Below are positions 46,449 through 59,169 of a stretch of 64,000 nucleotides of DNA, in pieces. This DNA is from Pleurostoma richardsiae (Eukaryota > Ascomycota > Sordariomycetes > Calosphaeriales > Pleurostomataceae). Each line of letters opens with the position of its first letter. The stretch's first letter is position 1. Position numbers and translations under genes: made by a program. A model generated the notes under the pieces. The model was not told where the DNA came from. It saw nothing but the letters and a program-made list of their open reading frames with translations, and made no database searches. The stretch is from assembly GCA_030052745.1 (NCBI GenBank), contig JANBVO010000007.1, positions 744,001-808,000 of the forward strand. The letters are read 5' to 3'.

Positions 46449-48839
46449 GGATAGTCGGGACGGTGTGGACTTTTTTGAAAGCGCCAGAACCATGTAGGAA
46501 AACCCTAACGGTGCAAGTGGGTTGCGACTGCTGACATCTCCATCTTGTCATGAGAAGGTGGTCTACTCAGGGCAGTGCGGCAGGAGTCAATCTGTTATCG
46601 ATGTCGGGGCAGTTTCCGCCGCTGAACCTCATTTTCTATACCATGTCTCACATACAGGATCGAGGCATCTCCGGTCGCTGTTATCATCAGTTGAAAGCTG
46701 GATGACGGTGAGATTGACAGTGGATATGAACCAGTTTCCTTGTAATTGCATGTTTTGTCCCGTAGAGCAATTTCGTCACGGTAAACATTGGCTGCCACGG
46801 GGGTAGAATGGATTTGCTGCATGCAGATAGATACCTACCGACACAGGCTATAGTAATTACATGCAACGCAGCCTCGGCTTTCTCTTGGTCAGGAGGCTAT
46901 CGAGGATCCCTGGCCCGGCAATGATGTCTTCATTTGCCAAGAGAAGTTGCTATGTACTTGGCACCACGATCTCTTCCCTCCTGTTGAGATGTCATGTTCA
47001 TAATAAGGGCGGAGAGATAGTTAATAGTCATAACATCGCACCCGCACTCTTCTTCAGTTCCTCGGGCATGATCTTCCTTGGTCCTTCTCTTGGGAGGATA
47101 CGAAAACGAGCCAGGTTGCACATGGCTTGACAGAAGTAGATGAACAAGCATTACCATTGACTTGAACCTGTCAGGAAAATGCTTCCACGACACGAGACGG
47201 AGGTGGGAAAGACTAGGAGAAGAAGAGCGAGAGCTCGGGGTACCGGCACGGGACGACCCCGTCAGAAAGCTGTCTTGCTTCTTAGTTGCTGAACAAGGGC
47301 AGAGTTGATCTCTCTGCAGAGTGTCACGTACGTACCATATTTCAACCTTACCTTGACCGACTAGCAGATGACTCGCCCCAGAGACTACTAGAGAGCGGCT
47401 GTGTCTTGCATACCAAAATACTGGGTCATTGGAAGGCAAAGATGGCCGGACCAGAGCTGGGGTCTTGTTGCTGCGTCTTCAGCAAGATAGCACTGCGCTA
47501 AAACTCCTTGAGATGAAGGGCTTGGGCACGCCGCGATGCAGTCTGGCAGCCGGCGAATGGTCAATCTGTCGTCATACCGATTTTGCTCGCTGGATAAGGT
47601 TTTTGGCTGTGTCGATCCGGCCTAGCCAGTTTGGTACACTAGCTCTAAGTGCAATAAGGACGAAGAAGCATACAGATCAATTCCATCCACCTAGATCTAG
47701 AAAAAGCCTCTGTTAAGATAGGGCCTTACAAAGACTCGACACAACTACAAAGGTGCTTCCTCCCAGCCTTCGCATATCTTCTACCTGCACAGGTTATCCA
47801 GAACCCCTCGAGATCGGCACCCTGGAGGAACCGCCTCAGCAAGGAGAGGCTGGCTGTGCTCACACGCGAAGTGGAGATAGGCGGCCGTGGATAGGCGCGG
47901 CGATGGTGCGTTAAGGTCAGTGACCGGCCTATGTTAGCTACGGGAAGTCGAGAGATCGTCAGGGTTCCGTCCCGACAGGTCTTTTACGACAGACACCTTT
48001 CAACTTCGGACATCTATCTCTTGCACGTAAGGGAAGCTAGGTCGAGGCCAGTCCATGCCAAGCTGCCGGCAAAGGGTAGGCGTATAAATAGGTACCTAGG
48101 TAAGTACTATCATCTAGACGCCAGCTCGGGGTCACACCATGGTTGCCTCAGAAGTTCCCATACTCTTTTGTGCCCTTGAGGACCGTCTTTGGATTCGAGA
48201 TCAGTGTCCTAGATAGATAGGTATGTATTGTGCCAATTGGACGGTGCGAGGAACATAGAATAGCGGCGCTTCGGGGACGAGCGCCTGCGCGTCTGGCCGG
48301 CCGGCTAGCACCGGATTATTTTACCTTCCCAGCGTACCAGGGGCAACCCGAAGCGACACGGACGTGCGTGTGTACTATGTAAGGCAGGGAGGTAGGTAGT
48401 TACCAGGGTACCTACATTGCTATTTGATAAGGCAGTCCTACCTTAGTTAGTTAGGTACGCGGTACACTTAGTACTTAAGTAAGGCATCCTGATAAGGTGC
48501 TCCGTATCTTTTCAGCCGCCTTATCGGATGCTGACGGTCTAGGAATCGGATCTGATGTGGCCGCCAAGCGTGGGCCTGATTAATGGGCCAGACATTGACG
48601 CTAAAATGCAGAAGCGACCCAGTGCATGCAGCCAAGCAGCCATCGAAGCTGCCCGCATTCTACTACATACACTAAGGCGTGATCCCTCAGGTACAGTAGG
48701 TAGGTACACTTGCGAGGTACGTACTTACATTTGCCTTAGCCCGAGGTACCTACCTACCTAGGAGGTATAGGGTAGTGTGGGGACCGTACCTACATGAGCT
48801 AGACTCGTCCACTGGTATGAACAGCTTTGTACGCTTCCG
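46449..48839. other. Gene-poor intergenic region
   Basis: No supported gene. A minus-strand frame at 46930-47439 is open but resembles no family; small spliced genes cannot be excluded. GGTACC arrays at 48090-48110, 48400-48480 and 48690-48795. Confidence 0.45.
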
Positions 48840-49931
48840 GTGAGGTCCTGGTGGGCTCGTCGCCGCCTCCACTCGTGTGCCCCAGGTGCGCTAGAGGGAT
48901 CGACTCGGGTACATCACGTACCTTGCGGCATTCTAACCTGCTGCGTCGCTTCACTAACTCGTCTACTGACCTTGGTAAGCCTCATCACTTCACCTTCGCC
49001 TCTTAGTCCCGGTGGACCTCGATTGCCGGCGCCCTTCAGGTATTAGGTAACGCAGGACAGGTGGGCGGGGAGGTTGTCAGTCTACCCTCCTCCTCTGTCC
49101 TCTTCATCCTTAACCGGGAGACAACCCAAGGCCCATGCCTACATTACCTTGGCCTCCGCCGTCGGCGCCTTCTTGATCTGCCCGCTCTGGCGTACCCTCC
49201 TTCCACACCTGTCACTGCTCCTCGGACAGTGTACGTAACAGCGAACCTACCTTACTCCCTCATATATGGTTTCTACGACTTCAGACTCACTTTCCCCGAT
49301 ACGCTGCTCTCCTTCGGCACCCCCCCCCCCCCCTTTTTTTTTCCTACTCTTCTCCGGTCCGGGCCTGTGGGCGGAACCCCCCTCCCCTTCTCCCTCTCCC
49401 CTCAACAGCAGTCTGGCCCGCATTCGCTTAGGCTTTCTTCCGTACCACGGTCAGCCTTCTCCAAGATATCCACCCGGACCAACTGCTGGGGAAACTACAA
49501 AAACCCTGAGGACCTAAAGGCTCTGAACCTTAACCAGAAACTTGTCCCGCCTGACGCAATCTCCTCGCTCTGGCCACAGACAATACAGTGCATGCTCAAC
49601 CCTGTCGGTCAAGGTCAGGAAGGCGCTGGCGAAAGAACAGGCCCCATATCAAGGATCCGACACGCTCTCACTCGCTTCGTTTCCTACTCTCCTCCTTCTC
49701 CCCAGCCAATTTCAACCGACCCTTTCGCGCTTCGACCATTTTGCCTTTGGCCTATCCTTTCGGCTCCTTTTTCTAAGCTTTAGGTGCCGGGCCCCCAATT
49801 AAAAGCACTTGGGTTCATCCTCAGTCCAACCTAATCTTATTTACGAGGTAGTTGGTGCTGTCAAATTTAGGTGTGACGGGACGTCTTCAGTAGCGGACCA
49901 GAGGAAAGTCTAGCTGACTCAAGCAGTCAAC
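48840..49931 (+). promoter_or_regulatory. Probable long CT-rich leader of the WOPR gene
   Basis: About 1.1 kb rich in C and T on the plus strand, including a homopolymer junction of roughly 13-14 C followed by 9 T at about 49320-49342. No ATG occurs between 49594 and the start at 49932. WOR1-type regulators are known for very long leaders, so this is read as leader plus promoter, by inference. The frame 49061-49783 is low-complexity and rejected as a gene. Confidence 0.45.
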
Positions 49932-51281
49932 ATGTCTACGGGAAATCAGGGGGTTCCTCTCCAGCCCACTTATAAAGGTCTCATCGCAAACACCCTGGAC
50001 GCCTTGATTCTATTCGAGGCCTGCCTCAACGGCCAGCTGAATCATGTTCACCGGCGGCCCCACGATCGAGAGAGGGAAAGCCTCATTAGGAGTGGCAACG
50101 TCTTCATTTACGAGGAGAATGCTTCAGGCATCAAGCGCTGGACCGACGGGAACCACTGGAGTCCGAGTCGTATCCTTGGCAACTTCCTACTTTACCGCGA
50201 GTTGGATAGGCCGTTCGCTCCCGGAGAGAAGAAACGGGCCAACAGGCGCAAGAAGAGTGATGCGGGGATTGGAAAACCCGAAGGCTCGGGCCCAGGCACG
50301 CGCACCGTAAACGGTACTGCCCCTGCGGGCGCAGATGGGCCTTTGGCTTACCACAAGGAGATCGACAGGTCGTTGATAGGGTCCCTCGTGGACTCCTATG
50401 CTTTCAAGGAGGATGGACTGGTCAAGAAGACCGTCAGTGTGAGATGGAATGGTATACCGCATCATCTCGTGGCATACTATACGGTTGCCGACGCTCAAAG
50501 CGGCCGGCTCATGACTCCCCGCCAGACACCCGAGTTGGGCGCCATCATTCCTCGGTCGGGACTGATACAGAATCAGGACTTTCGGGTGCCTGTCGACCAA
50601 GATGACATCGTTTCCGATGATTTTGCCGGGTTCATGATGAAGTACATGCAATACCCCCGGGAGCTACCATACCCTGGAAACCCCTGTCCTAGGTCGATGT
50701 CTGTGCCAACTATCCCGCATTACCCAGGCTCTCACGGGTTCCCTGTCCCCCAGCCTCAACCACAGATAGGAGGACTAATACCGGGGCTCACGGCTGGCTA
50801 CTATATGCAGCCCAACCAACATGGCTATGTGGACCCAGTTAGATCGCAGAGCACGTCAGTGGCCAGCATGAACGGCTACACTCAGCCGATGACGCTCATG
50901 GACAATGGGACAATCAACCACGTACCGAGACGTCACTCTGCCACATATGAACCTCAAGCAAACCCGGCGGCGGACCCAGCCCTGTCGCCGCTCCCCACCA
51001 TTCCCGAGGCAAGAAACACGGGCGGCCAGGAGTACTTCCACAGTGCTTTTCAGTTTGGCCAGCGACAGCCTTCGGTGGCCGTGTCTCCGGAGCACGACCT
51101 CTTCGACACAACGACCAGAGACCTGGTAGACGAACCCCTTGTGTCGTTTGACCGCAGCAGCCAGGCGCTAGATATGGACGATGTTGACCGGAACTGGTTT
51201 TCAAGCGAACTGGAAAATACGCAGCCGCAGTTCCTCGGGGGCTCACAGGCGGGATGGCCCCGTGGTGTCTCTCGGACTTAG
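49932..51281 (+). CDS. SGE1: WOPR (Gti1/Pac2 family) transcription factor, WOR1/RYP1/SGE1 type
   Basis: Master regulator class controlling morphology, effector expression and secondary metabolism in ascomycetes. Intronless, 449 residues. The WOPRa part begins YKGLIANTLDALILFEACL and includes HRRPHDRERESLIRSGNVFI and GIKRWTDGNHWSPSRILGNF; the lysine-rich linker EKKRANRRKKSD looks like a nuclear signal; WOPRb follows around SYAFKEDGLVKKTVSV...HHLVAYYTVADAQSG. The second half is Pro/Gln/Tyr-rich and presumably disordered. The RRPHDRER and IYEENASGIKRW wording places it in the WOR1/RYP1/SGE1 branch, not the Pac2 branch. Upstream lies 3.5 kb without other genes. Confidence 0.94.
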   Translation: MSTGNQGVPLQPTYKGLIANTLDALILFEACLNGQLNHVHRRPHDRERESLIRSGNVFIYEENASGIKRWTDGNHWSPSRILGNFLLYRELDRPFAPGEKKRANRRKKSDAGIGKPEGSGPGTRTVNGTAPAGADGPLAYHKEIDRSLIGSLVDSYAFKEDGLVKKTVSVRWNGIPHHLVAYYTVADAQSGRLMTPRQTPELGAIIPRSGLIQNQDFRVPVDQDDIVSDDFAGFMMKYMQYPRELPYPGNPCPRSMSVPTIPHYPGSHGFPVPQPQPQIGGLIPGLTAGYYMQPNQHGYVDPVRSQSTSVASMNGYTQPMTLMDNGTINHVPRRHSATYEPQANPAADPALSPLPTIPEARNTGGQEYFHSAFQFGQRQPSVAVSPEHDLFDTTTRDLVDEPLVSFDRSSQALDMDDVDRNWFSSELENTQPQFLGGSQAGWPRGVSRT

Positions 51282-52390
51282 ACAGGGGACAGCGAGACGA
51301 GACGGCTATCATCATAGGGATTGGACGATTGGACATGGAGTTTCCGGTGGTATTGGTAAAGAGCATTGGAAATGGAGTATTTGGGGGGGAGGGGTACGGT
51401 CGAGCGGTTACCGGAAGCATATAATGTACTTCTTGCTTTCTCTCTTCTCCTTGTTATACTCGTTCTTCCTATCTTTTCCTCGTCTTGAATTTTGCCTTTG
51501 GGTGATGATACCCTCCCTCAATCCCTCCGACGGGGCTTCCGGAGTGGCGCGCATGTATTCCATGAGTTGATTTGTTGGGGATATGGACGTCTACCGGAAT
51601 CCACTTCGGCAGGACATCAGGTTACTTGCTCTGCGAGCATTGTGAGCATTGATAATCAGAACCAATATGTTACCATCGGTTGCTACGTCGCCACAGAATG
51701 TTCTTCAAGAGACGGCCTCAAAACGTTGCGACGACCATCTACGCGGAAGGTAAGCAGAGCTGACACACACGATCGCAGTCCGGAGGTTGGGGATGTTGGA
51801 ATGTCACAGGCAGATAAAAGGTAGGTACCTACCTATGTAGGTATGTGCCTTACCTACCGCATCCGGCGACGTTTGCGTCGGGTCTACTGAGGGTGGGCCT
51901 CGGTCGGTCCGGTTGCACGGACCACCTCAGTGCTGTACTGTACTGTACCTACCTGACGAATCCCCGACATATCTTCGATCCCCACAAGTTACCTGTACAC
52001 AGGCTAGCAGGGTAGGGTATCAGCACAAGGTAGGGAATATTATGTACCTTCCTGCCCGTCCCCTGTCCGGAACCGTACCGTAGCCTCTGTCGCTAGTGAG
52101 ATCCAAACCGCGCGCTTCTGATAAAGGTACCTAGGTACCCGTCGGTAGCACGCGGGCGGCTCGGCTGCTTGCATCAAAATTTCGTCTCAGCTAGCTACCC
52201 TAGGTAGCTCGCGGTCCTGAACTGCCCTCTCCGCCCTGTCTCGCCAGCCGCGCCGCATCCCGCGCCGTATCCTGTTCAGCCGTTCAATCCTGCCTCTCTT
52301 TGATATCACTCCCACCTTAGTCAGTCCTGGCTTGGCTCGGCGGCGTGACGGCGGCTTGAGGATGCGGCCGCCTCGGTGAAATTGATCGAG
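51282..52390. other. Intergenic, promoter of CRD1
   Basis: 1.1 kb without a supported gene; GGTACC array at 51818-51862 and single sites at 52128-52140. Confidence 0.5.
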
Positions 52391-53658
52391 ATGCTCCCGC
52401 AGACCTTGCCAGTTGGTATGCTGTCCTCGTCGTTCCTGAGACGGCCGAACTTGTCTAGGGCCATGGTTACTCTGTCCACAATCCGTCAGAACTCGGGTGT
52501 CGGACTTCGCAACCACTGTACTGCCCCTGTCTTGACGCCCTTCCTCCTAGTCTCCCTCTGCTCAGTGCGCCGGCCAGGACAGGCGAGATGCCTCTCAGGG
52601 ACCCGAGAGCAACTGGCCCAGGAGCAGTCAAGGTACGGGGGAGCACTCCCGGCGCAGCTGTACGCTGGCACCAACTCGGCTGTGCAAGATTTCCCACTAC
52701 AGGCTTTTTCTACGCCGGCCAGACTGACTCGATTGAACAGATACCCCCAGCGCGCACCGCGCCTTCGCAAGGTGCTGGACTCGCTGCCCACTGCTCGCGA
52801 GAACATTTACACCGTACCGAACATGTTGACGGTATCACGCCTTATCGCTGCTCCCTTTGTCGGTTACTGCATCCTACATGACCACCATGCGTGGGCCCTC
52901 GGCTTGTTTGCCTATGCCGGTATCACTGACCTGCTCGATGGCTGGATGGCGCGGCGCTGGAACATGAAGACGGTAGTCGGTACCGTCATTGACCCCATGG
53001 CCGACAAGACCCTTATGACTGTGCTTACGATCACCTTGGCCATCAAGGGAGGCTTACCCAGTGAGTCACTTTTCCCTTTCACCGAGGCACCGCGAGTTGT
53101 CGTTCCTCAAAGGTGGTCAAGGCGTTTACCCCCTCCCTCTTCTTCCTAGCTCGTACATCTGCTGACCCGTCGACACCTGGTGCAAGTGTGGCTAGCAGCA
53201 GTCATCCTCGGCCGCGATGCTGGCCTCGGTATTGCTGCCATCTACTACCGGTGGATTTCATTGCCCCCGCCCAAGACCTTCCTGCGTTATTGGGACTTCT
53301 CCTTGCCGTCGGCAGAGGTGCGTCCAACAACAATCAGCAAGTACAACACATTTCTGCAGCTGGCACTCATGGGCTTGACCACCATGGCTCCGGTTGTGCC
53401 TCTGGAAATGGGGACCACTTTGACAATTATGCAGTGAGTCATGACACCTTTCAGTCTTGGACACCATTTGATTCCTCTACTGCCTACCCTACTTATTATG
53501 CTTTGAACGTGTTTCTTACGAGCCTTAGGTATACAGTGGCGGCGACTACTGTTTGGAGTGGCGCTAGCTACGTGTTTAGTAAAGACGCTGTCAAGATTTT
53601 GTCCAGGAAGGAGAGCGAAGGAAAGCAGGGCGATTCTAGGCGCAATATCGGCCCTTGA
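52391..53658 (+). CDS. CRD1: Cardiolipin synthase (CDP-alcohol phosphatidyltransferase)
   Basis: Makes cardiolipin from CDP-diacylglycerol and phosphatidylglycerol in the mitochondrial inner membrane. Exons 52391-53060, 53187-53433, 53529-53658; 348 residues. The first ~135 residues are a long Arg/Ser-rich presequence region; a second ATG at 52418 (MLSSSFLRRPNLSRA) could equally be the start. The CDP-alcohol signature is complete: D183-G184-x2-A187-R188-x8-G197-x3-D201-x3-D205 within DGWMARRWNMKTVVGTVIDP. Several hydrophobic helices surround it, and ILGRDAGLGIAAIYYRW after the first intron is characteristic of the eukaryotic enzyme. Convergent with MTO1, 260 bp between stops. Confidence 0.94.
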
Positions 53659-53918
53659 AGGCTTCGGAAGATGGCACAGGTACGCTCGCGACGTAGGGGA
53701 CGTCACGAGACCAGTACCACCGCTAGGGTCTCGTCTGCTTACGTCTCGTCAAAGTTTCCTTTTTTCCTGCTTGGGGAGGAGTGCGACATAGATATTTCCA
53801 CGGAGCCATCACGTCCGTGAACCTTTTCAATCTGATATACTCATCCAGAGAAAATTGTCGATTATAGATGTCTAAAATATCGTAAAAGAAGCACATCATT
53901 ATGACTACTGGACACAGT

Positions 53919-56072
53919 CTAGAGCTGACCTAGTCTTGCCTCTGCGTCCAAGGTCTCCCGGTCATGCCTACCCGGCAGTGGCTCAGTCAAGGCCGAGCCG
54001 CCTGCAACCCGCACCTTGTCGCGACTCTGGTCACCCCTACGCGCATAAGCCAAGAGCCTCATGCACCCTGCAGGCGTCATGCCTTCCAATCTCCTCGCCT
54101 GCGCTAATGACTCTGGCTTCGTGGCCTTCAAAATCCTCCGCTCCTCTATGGAGAGCCCAAAGACCTGGTCGTAATCTAGGAACCAGGGAAGAAGGAGGTT
54201 CCTGTCTCGTATAAGCTTCTCCTGCTCTTGCCTCTCCATTTCTAGGTAAGGGTGATATAGAGCCTCGATGCGCACGCGCTCCCTCAGCCGCGCAGGGTAA
54301 TCTGTGATCCTTGGGACGACGGGAGCGAGACTTTCAGCCGAGACGTTGGCGAGTCCCAAGATATCAAAACCGTCTCGCTGCTTCGAATCCGTCTTGACTT
54401 TAAAACCGGCCGCGGCCCACTTCTGTGATGTAAGGATCGTATCGCGCAGAGCTGCCCGAAGTTCCTCTATGGCTTGCCGGTCGTCCGTGAATTTGCTCCA
54501 TCGGCGATCAGACACGACACCCCAGGCACGGCCTTTTCCCGTCAGACGCATATCTGCATTGTCCGCACGAGCTGACATTCGGTACTCGCTTCGAGACGTG
54601 AACATACGGTAGGGTTCCGACACACCCTTGGTGATAAGGTCGTCTATCATGATGCCTATGTAGCCGTCCGAGCGAGAGACGACAACAGGCTCAAGGCCAA
54701 GCGCAGAGCGGCCGGCGTTGATGCCGGCGAGGATCCCTTGACCAGCCGCCTCCTCGTAACCGGTAGTGCCGTTGATCTGACCCGCGAGAAACAGGCCCTT
54801 GATAGCTTTCGTCTCTAGAGTGGACTTGAGGCTTCGTGGATCGATGTAGTCGTACTCTACGCCGTAACCGGGCTGGAGCATAGTCACGTTCTCTAAACCC
54901 CTGATCGTACGAAGAAGTTGCTCCTGGGCTTCAGCAGGGATGGTCATGGACAAACCATTGGGGTAGACGACATCACTGTCAAATCCTTCCGGCTCCAGCC
55001 AAACAATGTGCCTATCGCGCTGGCCGAAGCGAATGACTTTTGACTCAAGGGATGGGCAATACCGAGGACCCTTCACTGTTTCCCTGATGTGGATGGTCTT
55101 GTCTAAGTTCGCCTTAACCACATCGTGGGTGGCATTGTTGGTGTATGTGGCGTAGCATAGCAGCTGCTCTTGCACTGCGACGGTCTCATTCAAATAGCTG
55201 AAAGGAGCCGGGGGTTGGTCGCCATGCTGCTCTTGGAGGATAGAGAAATCAATGCTTGTTTTAGCCAGCCGTGGGGGGGTGCCAGTTTTTAATCTTCCTA
55301 ATTGAAAACCCGCGTCTTCCAGAGATTTGCTCAGTCCAAATGTAGCTGGTTCTCCTATCCGTCCTGAGGGGAAGCACTCCATGCCTATGTGTATCTCCCC
55401 CCCAAGAAACGTACCCGTCGTGATAACGACGGCGCTTGTCGGCAGGATCTCTCCGGAGTCCAGTTTGACACCCGTTATCTTGCTTTTGGTGTCTGCTATC
55501 TCGCCAGCGTCTTCAGCAACGACGATGTCGGACACGCTGGCCAGGATAATCGATAAGTTAGGATATGTCTCCAACTCTTCCCGCATGTGTTTCCTATATA
55601 GCGCCCGATCGATCTGCGCTCGCGGTCCCCACACCGCAGGCCCCTTCTTCCGGTTTAATATGGCGAATTGCACTCCGGCTTTGTCGATGATGCGCCCGGC
55701 TAACCCGTCTAGGGCATCTATCTCTCGCAGAATGGTCCCCTTGCCGATGCCACCAAAACTGGGATTGCAAGAGCACGTTCCAAGGTTGTCGAGCTTTGGA
55801 GTGATCAAGGCCGTCCTCGCCCCGGCCCTCGCGGCGGCGGCGCACGCTTCAGAGCCCGCATGGCCTCCTCCTATGACAATGACGTCAAACGGTCTGGATT
55901 TTGCATAAGTAAGCCGAGGAAATATCAGAATCGTTTCCTATGAGACGAAGCCGCCTTACCTCGAGCCCTGTGCGATGGAGGCCAAGGTCCGTCTCTGGTG
56001 AAGACGTGTTGAACAGCACCTGGTCAGTCCGCTCACCGGACGTGAGCCGTTCCGCTGCCATAATCTAGTCAT
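53919..56072 (-). CDS. MTO1: Mitochondrial tRNA uridine-modification enzyme Mto1 (GidA/MnmG)
   Basis: FAD protein that with Mss1 installs the 5-carboxymethylaminomethyl group at wobble uridine of mitochondrial tRNAs. Exons 56072-55960 and 55893-53919; 695 residues. Exon 1 encodes a clear presequence ([20 protein letters not shown]...[11 protein letters not shown]) and splices onto [17 protein letters not shown], the FAD-binding Rossmann motif (GGGHAG at 46-51). Family blocks include [45 protein letters not shown] and [21 protein letters not shown], and the C-terminal helical domain ends ...ARLGQL. An alternative ATG in another frame (56060) is rejected because it does not keep phase. Confidence 0.94.
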
Positions 56073-56602
56073 ATCGACGCGACTGGAGGCAGTGGCCGTG
56101 GGTGAACCATTGCAATTCCCACCAGTAACAATTGCACGTCTCCAGGGACGCCAGGGAATTTGTTGCGAACGGCAGAGTGAAATTTCTCGTTAATAATCCC
56201 GAGTTGCGCTAAAGCAGACCTTATCGCCACACGTAGACTTGCGGCTCTGCTGATAAACGCGGCTAGCCAGTGGCTAATGGCAAGCCTGCCTCTTGAGCGT
56301 CCTTTAACAACAGAGGGTATACCTGCGAGTGTAGACGAGCATGTCGAATGGATCTCTCGCAGTGCCGCCCGCTACATGTACGCATATCACGTATGCCCAG
56401 TGCATTTAACATTCGACTGCAGAGGATATACTCCGTCTACGGTATTTATCCGTCCGGTTGCCGTAATAACGAAATCTAGATATCTCCATCACGGCCAGAC
56501 AAAAGACTCCTCCAGCAATTGGTCCTTGTCTCCAGACAGTTCGAACCATGGTCGCTTGTCAAAAATACGCCAAGTAACCCACAAGAACATAAACACCTGC
56601 AA
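56073..56602. other. Intergenic between MTO1 and VPS45
   Basis: 530 bp; MTO1 promoter and VPS45 3' end. A plus-strand frame 56277-56831 runs antisense into VPS45 and is not supported. Confidence 0.5.
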
Positions 56603-58448
56603 CTATCCTCTCCTCCCTAGCTCCTTTCTCAATCTTCCTGCGGCTGTCGTTGGCGCAGGTTCGGGCCATGAAGAGACAGCATCGTCAACCTCTTCCATGA
56701 ACGTGGTTGCATTGTGCACCGTTGTTCCGCCGAGGACCACACGTATCCCTGGCGAACTCGCATTTATCGTTGCAACCATCTTCGCCTCCTCATACGTCGC
56801 CCCTCCGATCATGAAGACGATGATGTCCTGAGGCTTGTCCCGGGTCGAGCCACCTCCCTCGACGAAGGGATATTGTTGGTCTCTTAGCTTTCCCTTGATG
56901 AGGTTTTGCAGGGTGGTCTCTAGGAGAGGCGAATGCTGCGTGTAGACGTTCTCGACACCTTTGAGCCCCCTGAATCGACTTCCTGCACTGGAGAAGATAC
57001 CCGCGGACTCGAAGATGTCGGCGATGCCCCCAGCAGCCTGCGATTGTTGGAGGGAAGAATGATAAGCCAGTAGCTTGGCTACTAGGTCGGCTCGCCGCGA
57101 TGGAACGCCTCCCGCCGCTGTGAGGAGGTCGACCAACATGGCTAGCGAATTGGACTGCTGCTTCTCATACCTTAGAGCGTAGAGGGCAACAAGCCCAACT
57201 TTGTTGTCCGCGGTTACTGATGGTGATTGAATCAACTTCTGGACATTCTGTGGGGTCCACTGTAAGCCAAGAGCACTGTGCATTTCACTGGGATTAGGCA
57301 CACCGTACCTTTAGGTCTGCTGCGTGGTTGTCATTGCACGCAAGACTCTGCTCCAACTCACTAACCTCCAGGAGGTTCTCCTGCCCGACCCGTCGACTCA
57401 GTTCCGAGACGAGTGTGACATGCTTGCTCACGTTTCCAGACAGCTTTCGGAACTCGGGGTACTCTTCGATGAAGCGCTTCATGTCCGAGATGGATTCGAT
57501 ATTCGCATTGCTCTTGGTTTTCGATTGGTACTGCTCTACATAGTCCTTGATGTTGCCGCCGAGATCGCCAAAGTTGAGATACATATTCTTTTTGAAGAAC
57601 AAATCCTGGTCCGGAGATAGGACTATCTCTCTAAGTTCTGGTCGGATATCCGGGACATCACTGAGGTCGACGCGTCCGTTGTTGACACCCAAAAGGTGAT
57701 GTACCATGGCTTGATACGTCCACTGGGTCAATAAAGGGGTGATAGGATCCTCTCTTCGGTCCAAAACCAATAATATGGGCGGAGTGTCCACTTTCCGGAA
57801 GTCGAATAGCTGCTCTTCTTGCGTGATGTGATACCGTACCTCGGATGCCAGCTTCTTGGCCAGCAGGCTGTTCTTCTCGTATCTGATGAGGGGTTTTTTC
57901 TTCAGCGACAGGAGGACCGCCAGGAGACCCTCTGTCGTCCTCTGGAGCGAATCACTGTTCCACATATCAGGGCTGTTGCTCCATATCCGGTGCTGTGGCG
58001 GAGAGAGCGCCAGGGAGAATAGGTCGGGGTTAATGACAACGTAGTCGGCAAAATGCTCCTGGACTAGCTTGACGACCTCGTGGTCATCCGCCTCAGCGAG
58101 CCGCTCAAGAGAGGATTTTTTTACGACGTTGCTGAAGTAGAGGTGATACTCTCCGTACTTGGGCTCGCGTAGCTCGTCTAGCAAGAACTGGATGGAGTCG
58201 GGAGATGGCCTCACGAAGCATAGACACCTCAAATGGCGCATCTTCTCCCGATTAGCGTTCTCTAGACGATCTATCAGATACACCTCGTGATTGAGAAGAG
58301 ATGACTGGGTGGTGGCTGTGGATATGATAGGAACGGTGTCCTTGTCCAACAGCAATATCTTCATCTTCGCAGACGGTGCACCGGACAGGCTATCTCCAGC
58401 CGACACCATCCTGGAGATGTAGCCCGAAATGGCCTGGGCCACGTCCAT
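56603..58448 (-). CDS. VPS45: Sec1/Munc18 protein Vps45
   Basis: SM protein that binds the endosomal syntaxin Tlg2 and guides SNARE assembly in Golgi-to-endosome/vacuole traffic. Exons 58448-57309 and 57247-56603; 594 residues, typical. Starts MDVAQAISGYISRMVS; recognisable blocks are MKILLLDKDTVPIISTATTQS, EVYLIDRLE, HLRCLCFVRPS, YHLYFSNVVKKSSLERLAE, LLVLDRREDPITPLLTQWTY and, after the intron, ADNKVGLVALYALRYE and PQDIIVFMIGGATYEEA. The in-frame extension above the ATG uses non-ATG codons only. Divergent from MMM1. Confidence 0.95.
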
Positions 58449-59169
58449 GCTTGCAGCTGGTGACGGGTGCAAGGGGCGCTGGTGGCCTTGACTGACTTCA
58501 TACACCGATCGTCACCCTACAGGGCCAAGGTGAAGGCAGCGGGGACACACAGCCCAAGAATAGGGCGGGAGCGGGCTGCCACAGTGAAAGGAATCACGGG
58601 GTAACCTCTATCCGCGTGTAAGAACCAAGAACTTTCGATGCGATAACGATACAGACAGGTCGCATTTCATGTGATAGCACGCAAGCAAGGAGTTGCGGAG
58701 TGAATGTTGGTTTCGGTGGGTAGACCTAGGAACCGCGCACTTAGTACAATTCCAACTTAGCTTACGCACAGACTAATAATATCATGCAACACTGCTAACA
58801 AGACATCTGGATACACGCATATATGGCATTACCCATCATGAAACCCACAGGACTTACACTGCCTTAGCGACAGTCAAAACGGACTGCTATTCTACATAAC
58901 ACTAGAGCTTTACGGGATCTGAAGTGATAATATCTATCGTATAGAACATTCGAAATCTCATGATTTGTTATCTTCTTCTCAGTAGACAACGAGGGCCCTC
59001 CCGACGCACCGCTGCAGAACAAGGTACCAGTTTATATCTTTATAGCAAAATACTTGTTAAGTCCAATGTAGAATTGTGCCCCACCCAACCACCTAATGTC
59101 TGCAGATGCGGCCATCGGACAAGAATACAGACAGATGACGATGAACGACGCAGTCAGTACTTGCAAGGC
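58449..59169. other. Divergent promoter VPS45/MMM1
   Basis: 721 bp; nothing else recognised. Confidence 0.55.

Noticed and set aside
46930-47439. 169-residue minus-strand frame with a KRRTKEDHARG stretch
   Set aside because: Some segments look protein-like but no family, start or splice pattern could be supported.
49061-49783. 240-residue plus-strand open frame upstream of the WOPR gene
   Set aside because: Pyrimidine-rich, contains a C/T homopolymer run, proline-rich random translation; considered leader.
56277-56831. 184-residue plus-strand frame
   Set aside because: Half of it is antisense to VPS45 exon 2 and the remainder shows no protein character.
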